A stretch of DNA of 64,000 bases from Colwellia sp. TT2012 (lineage in GTDB: Bacteria; Pseudomonadota; Gammaproteobacteria; Enterobacterales; Alteromonadaceae). The position numbers were made by a program, and so were the translations under genes. The stretch covers positions 62,001-126,000 of the forward strand of contig NZ_LJYX01000022.1 in assembly GCF_001440345.1 (NCBI RefSeq), given 5' to 3'. Shown piece after piece: positions 1-7,181 of this stretch (positions within the stretch are counted from its first letter, which is position 1; every line of letters begins with the position of its first letter). Under the pieces are notes generated by a model. It was not told the DNA's origin, searched no databases, and worked only from the letters and a program-made list of their open reading frames with translations.

Positions 1-111
1 AAAACATTTTGTAATCGTTAAGTAGATTACATCAGCCGAGATAATAACTCACTGTCAATATAATTATCTTGAGCAAGCTGAACCAGTTTTAAAATTAGAA
101 GAGTAGCAACT

Positions 112-543
112 ATGTTGACAATAAATAGACTAAACCAAACGGAAGCAAAAACCATCATTGACGGCGCAGTACAAAAAGCCACTGAACTGGGTGTACCCAT
201 GTGTATTGCTGTTGTCGATGAATCAGGTAATTTAATTGCCTTTGAACGTATGGATGGCGGTAAAGTACACAGTATTATCATTTCGCAAGATAAAGCCTTT
301 ACCGCGGCATCGGCACGTAAGGGTACCCATGAATTAAATAAAGCCTGTATTCCAGGCGATAAAAATAATTTATTTGGTATCCATACCGCTTTAGGTGGCC
401 GTATGTGTATTGTTGGTGGTGGTTTACCAATAAGCTTCAATGGCAATGTAGTTGGTGGCATTGGCATCAGCTCAGGCTCGCCAGAGCAAGATTTAAGCTG
501 TGCGCAAGCAGGCATTGATAGTTTTAGTAAAACCTATGCTTAG
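112..543 (+). CDS. GlcG/HbpS-family heme-binding-like protein
   Basis: This 143-residue protein spans essentially the whole length of the GlcG/HbpS (DUF336) family. Typical family features are the conserved AVVDESGNLIAFERMDG stretch, the SARKGTHEL region and the Gly-rich IVGGGLPI / GGIGISSGSPEQD segments near the C-terminus. Members are small cytosolic or secreted proteins. Some bind heme or cobalamin, and others sit in glycolate or diol operons, so the substrate here cannot be named. There is no signal peptide. The ATG follows a weak AGAAGAG ribosome-binding site. It stands alone and is followed by a hairpin with a T-rich tail. The family call is secure; the role is unknown. Confidence 0.85.
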   Translation: MLTINRLNQTEAKTIIDGAVQKATELGVPMCIAVVDESGNLIAFERMDGGKVHSIIISQDKAFTAASARKGTHELNKACIPGDKNNLFGIHTALGGRMCIVGGGLPISFNGNVVGGIGISSGSPEQDLSCAQAGIDSFSKTYA

Positions 544-582
544 CGGTAAGTTAAGGTGTTAACTCGATAAAAGCACTAAGAC

Positions 583-613
583 GCTAAAGCCATTAGGTTT
601 TAGCATTCTTTAT
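583..613 (+). terminator. Probable rho-independent terminator of the GlcG-like gene
   Basis: GCTAAA pairs with TTTTAGC across a short loop and is followed by a T-rich stretch, about 40 bases after the stop codon. The stem is short, so confidence is moderate. Confidence 0.45.
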
Positions 614-686
614 TTTATGTACTCTGCTGTTCAATCAGCAAGATATCATAATCAAAAAAGATACTGGCACTAGTTGAATCGGCTTG

Positions 687-1514
687 CTAGCTGTTACTTG
701 GCAAAGCATCAATTGAGCTTAGTATGTCTCGCACTATCGCCTGCCTCTTGTAGAGATCGCTCATGCCGTTTGGGGTATCTATATTTAAGGCAAAAAACAC
801 TGGCCCGCTTGGCCATTCAACCCAACCTACCCACCAGCCATGCTGACCTTGCCAGCCAGTTTTAGCTCTTAATATCCAGGTTCTTTTTGCTGCAACCACC
901 ATAAGGTCTTTCACTAATAACTGATGCTCGACTTTAAAAGGCAGTGCGTTTTTATAAAAACGCTGAAGAAACTCTATTTGTTCAAATGCTGAAATGGCAA
1001 GTTTACCGTCAATCCAATAACTACCTTGTGCGGTACTTGAGTCGGCATTACCATAAGCTATTTTCTTCAAATAATTGCCAGACTTTTGCTTACCAAGCTG
1101 TTTAGCAAAAATATCATACACCCAGACCGCAGAGTTACGCATGGCCGAGCGTAAGTTTTGATCTTGATTATGAGGTGAGTAAGCTCTTTTTACCCCATCC
1201 CAAAGAAAAACTTGCCACTCATCTTTGACCAAGCCAGCATCCAGGGCAAACAGCGTGTGCGGGATCTTGTAAGTAGAGGCAGGAGAATAACGTTGCTGAG
1301 CTCTAGTCTGATCAAACACCCAGGTTTGCTCTTGTTGAGCACGTTTATCAAGCACAACTATGGTGCCTTTGGCATTATACTTCTTAAAATACTTGCCCCA
1401 CTCAGCCCCCTGAATGCCTGCTGCTTTTACCTGACTGCTGGAGCTTATAACTAAGATCGACATTAATATAATCGCTGTTATAGCAACGACTTGCAATATT
1501 GTTGAGTTCTTCAT
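687..1514 (-). CDS. Class D (OXA-type) beta-lactamase
   Basis: A periplasmic serine beta-lactamase of 275 residues, the usual length for class D. An N-terminal hydrophobic segment (about residues 9-32) ending in VKAAG acts as signal peptide. The three class D signatures are intact: S80-T-Y-K83 with the nucleophile and the lysine that is normally carboxylated, S128-A-V130, and K218-T-G220 followed by W221. The YGN motif lies at 154-156 and the conserved Trp at 167. The product should hydrolyse beta-lactams by acylation of Ser80; the spectrum cannot be predicted from sequence. On the same strand just upstream are decayed fragments resembling a BlaI repressor and a BlaR1-like M23/M56 sensor, so inducible control was probably lost. 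The gene itself looks intact. Confidence 0.93.
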   Translation of the reverse strand: MKNSTILQVVAITAIILMSILVISSSSQVKAAGIQGAEWGKYFKKYNAKGTIVVLDKRAQQEQTWVFDQTRAQQRYSPASTYKIPHTLFALDAGLVKDEWQVFLWDGVKRAYSPHNQDQNLRSAMRNSAVWVYDIFAKQLGKQKSGNYLKKIAYGNADSSTAQGSYWIDGKLAISAFEQIEFLQRFYKNALPFKVEHQLLVKDLMVVAAKRTWILRAKTGWQGQHGWWVGWVEWPSGPVFFALNIDTPNGMSDLYKRQAIVRDILSSIDALPSNS

Positions 1515-1620
1515 AAATCGTCCCTAAAGTACTTTTTTTTATTTTGGATAAATAATACTAGTAGCCAATAGTAGCGGCTAAATTAGAGCTGCAACAGCCC
1601 CTAATTGGTAACAAAATAAT

Positions 1621-1833
1621 GATTACCCAACCTGAAAAACTGGCAACTACCTCGGTGCCTAGTGGCGCGGCGAAATCAATGCCCTGATGATGATATTAGC
1701 GCGAAAATCACTAATATCATCATAACCAGAAGAAATTCGACCACTACTCACAGGTAAGATACCGTCAGTATTAAGCTGTATAGTGAAAAAGCCAAGAGAA
1801 AAAGGCACTGCCCGAAAGATATTGCTCAGCCAT
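1621..1833 (-). pseudogene. Remnant of an M23-domain (probably M23/M56 BlaR1-like) metallopeptidase
   Basis: A start codon at 1833, preceded by GGTGAG, opens a frame MAEQYLSGSAFFSWLFHYTA that stops at 1771. An overlapping frame then reads LPVSSGRISSGYDD (about 1760-1720). After another frame change, HQGIDFAAPLGTEVVA (from 1689) and SFSGWV follow. This last part is the M23 peptidase core, in which the His and Asp of HxGID are zinc ligands. The N-terminal piece therefore appears joined by deletion to the C-terminal peptidase domain, with at least two frameshifts, and no functional product is possible. The position directly upstream of a beta-lactamase gene on the same strand suggests a BlaR1-type sensor with M56 and M23 domains. 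The M23 identity is fairly sure; the BlaR1 link is inference. Confidence 0.6.
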
Positions 1834-1835
1834 AG

Positions 1836-1916
1836 TTACTCACCTTGCCGCTCTTGTGCTAAATCTTGTCGTATTTTTTCAATATCGGCAATGTCGCTAT
1901 CATCAATTAAGCGGCT
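1836..1916 (-). pseudogene. C-terminal gene fragment, possibly of a BlaI/MecI-type repressor
   Basis: An open 26-codon stretch reads SRLIDDSDIADIEKIRQDLA and ends with QERQGE and a TAA two bases before the ATG of the next fragment, with a GGTGAG ribosome-binding site between. It has no start of its own. It begins exactly inside the stop codon of the VOC gene, in the +1 frame. An acidic helical tail of this sort, tightly coupled to a BlaR1-like gene, would fit the C-terminus of a BlaI repressor. The similarity is too short to be certain. Confidence 0.35.
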
Positions 1917-2310
1917 ATTTTTTAGGCTGGTGAAACTCGATAACATTACAGTCGGGATCGCGAATGAAAACCGATGTTCCGGTAGGGAAAACTACCGGCC
2001 CTTCAGTAATATCAATAGCCAATTGTTTAAGCTGGGCAACTACAGCATCCATATCATTTACTTCCAAAGCAACATGGGTATAACCTGCTTTTTTCACCGG
2101 TTCATCCATCAACACATTCGTCTCTGTTGGCGCTGCCGCATTTAAAATAAAGTTGATATTAACACCACAGGCATGCTCCATAATGGCAACAGGCTCAGGT
2201 CCTACCGGCCCGACAATAAATTTAAAACCCAGTTTTTCGTAAAAAGCTCTCGAGCTAGCTAAGCTAAAAACGCGAATGCCAAGATGATTTACCCGGGTGA
2301 TTTGCTGCAT
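1915..2310 (-). CDS. VOC-family (glyoxalase/bleomycin resistance fold) protein
   Basis: A single-domain vicinal-oxygen-chelate protein of 131 residues. It shows the paired beta-alpha-beta-beta-beta modules: N-terminal VNHLGIRV with metal-ligand candidate His9, central YTHVALEVNDMDAVV, and the closing DPDCNVIEFHQP with a Glu ligand. Cytosolic; substrate unknown, since members include lactoylglutathione lyases, dioxygenases and antibiotic-binding proteins. Its stop codon sits directly against a decayed gene fragment in another frame, so a deletion probably fused this gene to the remains of a bla regulatory locus. The protein itself looks complete. Confidence 0.85.
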   Translation of the reverse strand: MQQITRVNHLGIRVFSLASSRAFYEKLGFKFIVGPVGPEPVAIMEHACGVNINFILNAAAPTETNVLMDEPVKKAGYTHVALEVNDMDAVVAQLKQLAIDITEGPVVFPTGTSVFIRDPDCNVIEFHQPKK

Positions 2311-2597
2311 AGTAGACCTTTAAGTTGTTGTGCTGCTGATTAACAGTTTAATCAATATATCAAATAAGATGAATACCCTGACAGTACCATTATTGTTGCC
2401 ATCTTCAGTTTAATAAAGCTTGGCCGCAATAGTGCCTTTAAACTACTTATAGATTACAAATTGTCATATTCCTTATTATTTCATTTGTTTAAGATAGCTT
2501 ACTAAGCATCGGTACTAGGAATTTAGTCCAGATCTGAATGACCTAGCGAAGCTATTCTACGAAAATGAGTATTAAAAGGTTCCAGAGGAACGAAAAA

Positions 2598-3089
2598 ATG
2601 AAGTCTTGGTTAAAACAAATCGCTATTTTTGGTGTGATTTTTATGATGATGAGCTTTGCCGTAGATACATGGCGAACTAAGGATATGGATCGACAAGCGC
2701 TGCCCGAGTTACAAGGGCTGACGATTAATAACGCAGTAATTGATTTAAAGGCGTTAAGCTTTGAGCAGCCCGTTTTAGTGTACTTTTGGGGCACCTGGTG
2801 TCCGGTTTGTTCCGTAGTGAGTTCTTCGGTCGATACTATTTCGCAGTATTACCCTGTTTACAGCATTGCCATGCAATCTGGTGATAATGAGACACTAAAA
2901 ATTTATATGAGCACTGAAGATTATCAATTTAAGGTCATCAACGACAAGGATAATCGCATAGCGAGAGCGCTGGGGGTGCAAGTAACGCCTTTAGTGATGG
3001 TGATTGACCAAGGTGAATTAGTAAATTACACCACAGGTTATGTCAGTTTATTTGGTTTATGGTGGCGGATTGCTTGGGCTAGTTGGTAA
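2598..3089 (+). CDS. Membrane-anchored thioredoxin-like protein disulfide oxidoreductase (ScsD-like)
   Basis: The 163-residue product has an N-terminal membrane anchor (about residues 5-22). A thioredoxin fold follows, with the redox motif W-C-P-V-C (Cys68 and Cys71 from this start) and the cis-Pro loop VTPLVMVID. This is the layout of periplasmic TlpA/ScsD-type proteins that act on disulfides. I chose the ATG at 2598 because it has a GAGGAACG ribosome-binding site. An upstream in-frame ATG at 2565 lacks one and would place charged residues before the anchor. The C-terminus ends with a hydrophobic LFGLWWRIAWASW tail. No partner Scs genes are adjacent. Confidence 0.85.
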   Translation: MKSWLKQIAIFGVIFMMMSFAVDTWRTKDMDRQALPELQGLTINNAVIDLKALSFEQPVLVYFWGTWCPVCSVVSSSVDTISQYYPVYSIAMQSGDNETLKIYMSTEDYQFKVINDKDNRIARALGVQVTPLVMVIDQGELVNYTTGYVSLFGLWWRIAWASW

Positions 3090-3220
3090 GTATTACCATA
3101 CTTAAAATTATCGGATATATAGCGTAATAGATATTGTAGTGGTCAACTAAATTTGGCAAAAATAAGTGAGGCACAAACAAAAAACCAAGCTGTTATTTGT
3201 CCACCTTGATTGGCTTATAT

Positions 3221-3469
3221 TTACTTAACACCTAAAGCTTCATTAATTTTGTTAACTAAATCCCTAGCTTGAGCCTCATCAAGAGATATAGGGAAAGATG
3301 AAGAAGACAAAAAACCTTTACTCACTATGTTAAGGCCAACTCCTGTAGCGCCATCTTCTAGGCAAAGCTTATGAACATTCATTTTAGTTTTAACAAAAGA
3401 CTTCTGTAATGCTTCAACTTGTCCTAAATCGCCAACCTCTTCACCTTTAAATAAATTGAAAAATGCCAT
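3221..3469 (-). CDS. Small hypothetical protein
   Basis: I do not recognise this 82-residue protein. From the chosen start it reads MAFFNLFKGEEVGDLGQVEA and ends in DEAQARDLVNKINEALGVK. It is acidic and helical in character and has no signal peptide. An in-frame ATG at 3505 would add 12 hydrophobic residues. The start at 3469 is preferred because of its AGGCAG ribosome-binding site. It sits downstream of a broken XRE regulator on the same strand, separated by a strong palindrome. Confidence 0.55.
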   Translation of the reverse strand: MAFFNLFKGEEVGDLGQVEALQKSFVKTKMNVHKLCLEDGATGVGLNIVSKGFLSSSSFPISLDEAQARDLVNKINEALGVK

Positions 3470-3560
3470 GACTGCCTTTGTGAATAAAACGAGCCAGTAG
3501 AACAACTCGTTTTTTAACTTTATTTATAATCGAAATACTCTAACTGGATTATTTTCTTTT

Positions 3561-3598
3561 AACAATCAAAAACGTTGACGTTTTTGATTGTTTTTATT
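3561..3598 (+). terminator. Perfect 14-bp hairpin with T-rich tail
   Basis: AACAATCAAAAACG (3561-3574) and its exact reverse complement (3579-3592) flank the loop TTGA and are followed by TTTATTTT. This is shaped like a rho-independent terminator on the + strand, although no + strand gene ends here. It lies between two minus-strand genes. Confidence 0.5.
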
Positions 3599-3700
3599 TT
3601 TTCATCAATGGGGTTTAAATACTGGCGGGAGTTTTTACTGGCTTTCGTCTTTTAGGGCTGTTCTCGAGGCAAGAATTCGGTGTTTCAGCCTGAATGCATG

Positions 3701-4195
3701 CTATGTTTTTTCAGTTGGAGTAACTTGTATGCTGCCTTTCGCTGATGCATCATCAGACCAAATACCATATTTATCTCCTTGCCATTTTACGAAGTGAACT
3801 AAATAAGCAGTACCAAGCATCATTAACCCTCCTGGGAGCACAACTTCACTTATTAGAGCTAAACAACAACCCATAAAACCACCTATATGCAACATAGTTT
3901 CAATTCGAATGGTTGATTTTCTAGTGGGTCTTGTTTACAAAATATTTAATTCAAACCAAATTTTTCATAAAAATGGTAAGTTTTTCCAATTATCCGAGTT
4001 TTTATCTATCACCAATTTCTCCTGATTCAAAGTTGGTATATCAACATCAAGTACAGAAGCAAGGCATTTAAGAGACTCCAAGCTAGCATTTTGTCCACTT
4101 TCAATTCGTTGAATTGTTCTAACATTTAATCCAGACATTTGAGCTAATTGCTCTTGTGAAAAATGGCGACTAATACGCAATTCTTTGAGCATCAT
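3701..4195 (-). pseudogene. XRE-family HTH regulator with C-terminal membrane domain, broken by two in-frame stops
   Basis: Residues 1-76 (4195-3968) form an XRE helix-turn-helix with the signature SQEQLAQMSGLNVRTIQRIE and end at DNWKNLPFL and a TGA (3967-3965). The same reading frame continues with KIWFELNIL, a TAA, then TRPTRKSTIRIET. It goes on without interruption into a second open stretch (3895-3701) with two hydrophobic segments and the ending FVKWQGDKYGIW. HTH proteins of this type commonly end in a two-helix membrane domain with a GDKYGIW-like tail. The simplest reading is one gene of about 164 codons carrying two nonsense changes, the first probably from a Trp codon. The intact HTH part may still be made as a 76-residue protein; its start has an AGAGG ribosome-binding site. 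Confidence 0.65.
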
Positions 4196-4376
4196 TAAAT
4201 TTACCTCTGTACTTAAGAATCACAAGTATTCATTGGTTTTCTTAGTATCGGTTACGAATTTAACACGACATTCACCTGACAGTGCACCAAAATCCATAAG
4301 ATATTATTAATAAAAGCATTCTGAAGTATTTGGTAATGTATATGTGCCGCCAAAATTTAATTACACAATAACTAGC

Positions 4377-4401
4377 AAAAAAAAAGCCTCAGTGATGAGG
4401 C
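4377..4401 (-). terminator. Rho-independent terminator of the VOC/lipoprotein pair
   Basis: On the minus strand GCCTCA, loop TCAC and TGAGGC are followed by nine T residues, 34 bases after the stop of the small lipoprotein gene. Confidence 0.85.
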
Positions 4402-4434
4402 TATTTTATTGCTAATTGACCAGCTGGTTTTAGC

Positions 4435-4659
4435 TTATCTTCTTGCGCGCGATGATCTTGATCTGTGTTGTCTTGGTGGCCTAACAACTACCACACGGGT
4501 ATGTCGAGGATAACCCGCACCATAATACATGGGGTAACCACCGCCCATACTCATGCCATAACTCATTGAACCGCTAACGTGGGTGTTTTCACAACCTGAT
4601 AACGTTATGCCAGCCAGAAAAATACTAAGCGCGATAACAGTAATTTTAATTAATTTCAT
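4435..4659 (-). CDS. Small putative lipoprotein rich in Gly/Tyr and Arg
   Basis: A 74-residue protein with a lipoprotein signal peptide: an N-terminal Lys, a hydrophobic core to about residue 20 and the lipobox LSGC with Cys23. The mature part is a Gly/Met/Tyr-rich segment (SYGMSMGGGYPMYYGAGYP) followed by a basic tail RQHRSRSSRARR. It should be an outer- or inner-membrane lipoprotein exposed in the periplasm. Its ATG overlaps the stop of the two-domain VOC gene (TAATG), and both share a terminator, so they form an operon. No known function is recognised. Confidence 0.7.
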   Translation of the reverse strand: MKLIKITVIALSIFLAGITLSGCENTHVSGSMSYGMSMGGGYPMYYGAGYPRHTRVVVVRPPRQHRSRSSRARR

Positions 4660-5507
4660 TATTCACTCTCCTGCTCAGTTAACCCTAAAAAGGCCCCGTT
4701 TGGATCAATAATAATGGCTAAAGCATCACCGTCGGGTTGATGAATAATTTCAGCACCATTTTTTACCGCTGCAGCTAAGGTATTGGCTAAGTTTGCGACT
4801 TCTATAAAGTTAACCCAGCGATCACGTTGCTCAAAAGCAGCAGGTAACTTAACTATGCTGGCTTTTATCTCATCTTGTTGTATTAAATAAAGGCTGCTTT
4901 GTTCTGGTGCTACTTTTTCAATACTGTAATTAAAACTGCTTTGATAGAAAGTGGCGGCCTTTTGGATATCGACACTAAATAGTTGCGCCCAATCCCACTT
5001 ATTACTGATTTTTTGATGAGCTTTATTGTTTTCATTTAAATCGAGCAGCGCAATTACGCCGCCTTGTGGATCGGCGATTACTGCACGTTTGCCATAAAGT
5101 GCAAAATCATGTGCTTGCATAAGAATAGTCGCTTTATTTTGACTAGCTCTGTCGACATTAGCTTGCACATCATCTGTGGCAATACTACCAATCCAAAGGG
5201 CATTATCGGTTTTATTGCGTTCTGCTGAGCGGCCTAAAACACCGGCAATTGGCTGTTCGCCATCATAAAGTATGTGATATTTAGCGCTATCTTTACCAAA
5301 CTTCTTTACTGTCCAAGCAAAAGTCTTGGTATAAAAATCTAGTGAAGCCTTAACATCACTGGTGTATAAGTCGGCCCACACAAGGCTGCCGAGTTGTGCT
5401 GTTTTTGATACCTGCTCCGTAGGCTGTGCTGGTTCAGCAGCTACAAAAGTAGTAGACAGCAGCATTGGAAAAAGCAAAAGCAGTCCATACTTACTTATTG
5501 TTTTCAT
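4659..5507 (-). CDS. Exported two-domain VOC protein
   Basis: A 282-residue protein with a cleavable signal peptide (residues 1-24, ending FVAAEP) and two VOC modules. The first covers about residues 40-160 (LVWADLYTSDVKASLDFYTK to ADPQGGVIALLDL). The second covers about 168-278 (WAQLFSVDIQKAATFYQSSF to IDPNGAFLGLTEQ). This is the arrangement of the CFP30B/glyoxalase-like tandem VOC family, here directed to the periplasm. The substrate is not predictable. It is translationally coupled to the small lipoprotein gene downstream. Confidence 0.82.
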   Translation of the reverse strand: MKTISKYGLLLLFPMLLSTTFVAAEPAQPTEQVSKTAQLGSLVWADLYTSDVKASLDFYTKTFAWTVKKFGKDSAKYHILYDGEQPIAGVLGRSAERNKTDNALWIGSIATDDVQANVDRASQNKATILMQAHDFALYGKRAVIADPQGGVIALLDLNENNKAHQKISNKWDWAQLFSVDIQKAATFYQSSFNYSIEKVAPEQSSLYLIQQDEIKASIVKLPAAFEQRDRWVNFIEVANLANTLAAAVKNGAEIIHQPDGDALAIIIDPNGAFLGLTEQESE

Positions 5508-5613
5508 TATATTATTTCCCTTTAAAAAAGTTACTTGATTGTACGTGATTTTATCGACAAGTCTATATTTCAGCCATCAACCAAAGTACAGTTTGTCGCT
5601 TTTGTTCAATCTT

Positions 5614-5723
5614 TCCTAAAACACCAAAACACCCAAAACACCCAAAACACCAGAATAAAACACCAGACACCCACTTAAAATAATTAAAAAGTAAAACACC
5701 AGACACCCACTTAAAATAATTAA
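5614..5723 (+). repeat. Left REP-like repeat array next to the RAYT gene
   Basis: Several AAAACACC octamers (5617-5655) lead into two direct copies of a 30-bp unit at 5657-5686 and 5693-5722, built around ACACCAGACACCCACTTAAA. The core GACACCCACT recurs in inverted orientation on the other side of the transposase (6927-6996). Such inverted flanking palindromic repeats are characteristic of REP/BIME elements tied to RAYT transposases. Confidence 0.75.
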
Positions 5724-5739
5724 TACATAATATCAATAA

Positions 5740-5844
5740 ATCATCGTTACTGATTTACATTGGGCAGAGTTTAACTTTGGGTATTATGGTGACGAAGAAG
5801 GTCTTCAAATTAATTTAGTAAAACAGAGGTTTCACCCAATTTAA
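5740..5844 (+). other. Unrecognised coding-like fragment
   Basis: A 34-codon open stretch without a start contains TDLHWAEFNFGYYGDEEGLQ and ends with a TAA at 5842-5844. Its composition looks protein-like. It could be the C-terminus of a gene cut by insertion of the REP/RAYT element, but I cannot assign a family, and it may be chance. Confidence 0.2.
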
Positions 5845-5895
5845 GGCACAACTAGCCTTAAATGATTGATGTATCTAGATGAGTTATATGGATTA

Positions 5896-6870
5896 TTAAG
5901 CAAGTAACTTTTGGCAAATTGACACCGTGGCTCGTTTTTTTAAGTGTTGATGTTCGCAAAAATCCGTGAGAGCTTGCGCTCTACCCACAGCGCCATGAAA
6001 ACATTGTCTAAACTGGGTGGTTAATACTAACCAGTTTTGGGTACTAATGCCTAAGCGGCTTAATATTTCAGGTTGGGCTTTGTCTATATAACCGCGTTTA
6101 TCGGCTCGAATACAACGGCCGGTTAAATCAAGCAATTGGATATAGTCACTTAATGCAAACGGTAAACCTGTAGGCATGTTCTTTCTTGGGTTACCGATAA
6201 ATGGCAGTAGTTGTGGGGCTTGTTCCCCCTTAATCTCCGCTTTTATTCGTCGTTGAATGCTGGTGTACTTGGATGTTTCTGGGGTTTTAGCTACCTTAGC
6301 TCTAATTGGGTTTAAATCGACATAAGCCATACAGGCTATTAACGCGGCGTCATCAAGCAAGGCTTGAGATTTAAAACGCCCTTCCCAAAACCTGCCGGTA
6401 CACTTATCTTCTCGATTGGCTTGTTTAGCGATAGTTTCATTTAAAATACGCATAAACCAACTGATATCCATCAATCTCTGACGATAAACCCTGGCTGTTT
6501 CGTCTACAACTTGTTGAAGCGTGTCAATGAGTGGCTCACCCCGTAAATATTGTTGCGTTAGCAAGGTTCCTTTAAATAACTGATGCCAACGGTTAATCAC
6601 TTCATGCATTGACCATGATTTAGCTTGCTGCTCATCAATGAACAACACCAAATGGGTGTGATTACTCATGACCGCATACGCACAGACATCAATCGCAAAA
6701 ACTTCACTTAATGCCTGTAGTTTATCTGCTACCCAAGCACGCCTATGCTCATAACTTTGTCCGGTGAATTTATCTTCACCACATAGATATGCTCGGCGAA
6801 CACAACGAGAAACACAATGATAATAAGGTGTATCAACTAAGCTTATTTGCTGTTTTCTTGCCGTTGCCAT
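5896..6870 (-). CDS. REP-associated tyrosine transposase (RAYT, Y1/IS200-like)
   Basis: A single-strand DNA transposase of the Y1 HUH superfamily, 324 residues from the ATG at 6870. The open frame can also begin at a TTG 12 bases upstream, but only the ATG has a plausible GAG ribosome-binding site. The HUH metal motif is NHTHLV (His71 and His73). The conserved MAYVDLNPIRA segment follows further on. The N-terminal TPYYHCVSRCVRRAYLCGED is typical of the large group of such proteins in Alteromonadales. RAYTs are thought to mobilise REP palindromes rather than themselves. Inverted REP-like arrays flank the gene on both sides. It looks intact. Confidence 0.9.
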   Translation of the reverse strand: MATARKQQISLVDTPYYHCVSRCVRRAYLCGEDKFTGQSYEHRRAWVADKLQALSEVFAIDVCAYAVMSNHTHLVLFIDEQQAKSWSMHEVINRWHQLFKGTLLTQQYLRGEPLIDTLQQVVDETARVYRQRLMDISWFMRILNETIAKQANREDKCTGRFWEGRFKSQALLDDAALIACMAYVDLNPIRAKVAKTPETSKYTSIQRRIKAEIKGEQAPQLLPFIGNPRKNMPTGLPFALSDYIQLLDLTGRCIRADKRGYIDKAQPEILSRLGISTQNWLVLTTQFRQCFHGAVGRAQALTDFCEHQHLKKRATVSICQKLLA

Positions 6871-6920
6871 AATAACTCTCAATGTAAATCCAATTGATGG
6901 TTATTTGAGCATAGTTGATA

Positions 6921-7027
6921 CCACTCATTATTTCCATTTGAGTGGGTGTCTGTTATATTTTATTATTTCCATTTGAGTGGGTGTCTGTTATATTTTGATA
7001 TTTTGTTATATTTTGTTATATTTTGTT
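6921..7027 (-). repeat. Right REP-like repeat array
   Basis: Two head-to-tail copies of a 35-bp unit at 6927-6961 and 6962-6996 contain TTTGAGTGGGTGTCTG. A CCACTCA half at 6921-6927 can pair with the TGAGTGG inside the first copy. An AT-rich run of TTATATTTTG repeats (about 6985-7024) follows. The core is the inverse of the left array's GACACCCACT. Confidence 0.75.
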
Positions 7028-7143
7028 GTCAAACCATAAATAGCGGCTCGATCTCGATCGGCTAGTGCTTTCAAAGGCATGATTAGCTCATTAATATCCT
7101 TTAACTCACTGATACTATGAAGTTTTGCTTTTAATTTAGACAA
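7006..7143 (-). CDS. Possible small protein (TTG start), perhaps a truncated gene
   Basis: A 45-codon frame starts with TTG at 7143 after a GGAG ribosome-binding site. It encodes LSKLKAKLHSISELKDINEL followed by IMPLKALADRDRAAIYGLTT, and its last codons run into the AT-rich repeat. The content is helical and lysine-rich with little low-complexity bias, so it may be real. It lies 38 bases after ggt on the same strand. The 3' end being made of element-like repeat suggests truncation by the REP/RAYT locus. No family is recognised. Confidence 0.35.
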   Translation of the reverse strand: MSKLKAKLHSISELKDINELIMPLKALADRDRAAIYGLTTKYNKI

Positions 7144-7181
7144 TGGTCAGGCTCCGATAAAGTCGAAAATTTATTGTATCG

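Larger units (their letters stand above)
5614..7027. mobile_element. REP/RAYT locus: transposase with inverted flanking repeats
   Basis: The transposase gene lies between a left array with two GACACCCACT-containing 30-bp units and a right array with two tandem 35-bp units in opposite orientation (GTGGGTGTC core). The arrangement suggests a self-contained REPtron. Neighbouring coding-like fragments on each side hint that it landed in or beside an older gene. Confidence 0.65.

Noticed and set aside
27-515. 162-codon minus-strand open frame over the GlcG-like gene
   Set aside because: Opposite the conserved family protein and lacking any domain or start signal.
1783-2145. 120-codon + strand open frame across the VOC gene and bla remnants
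   Set aside because: Covers two minus-strand features with clear family motifs; its own translation is Ser/Arg/Ile-rich without a domain.
5614-5723. Short CRISPR array near the transposase
   Set aside because: Only two 30-base copies with a short gap, mirrored on the other side of a RAYT gene, which points to REP elements.
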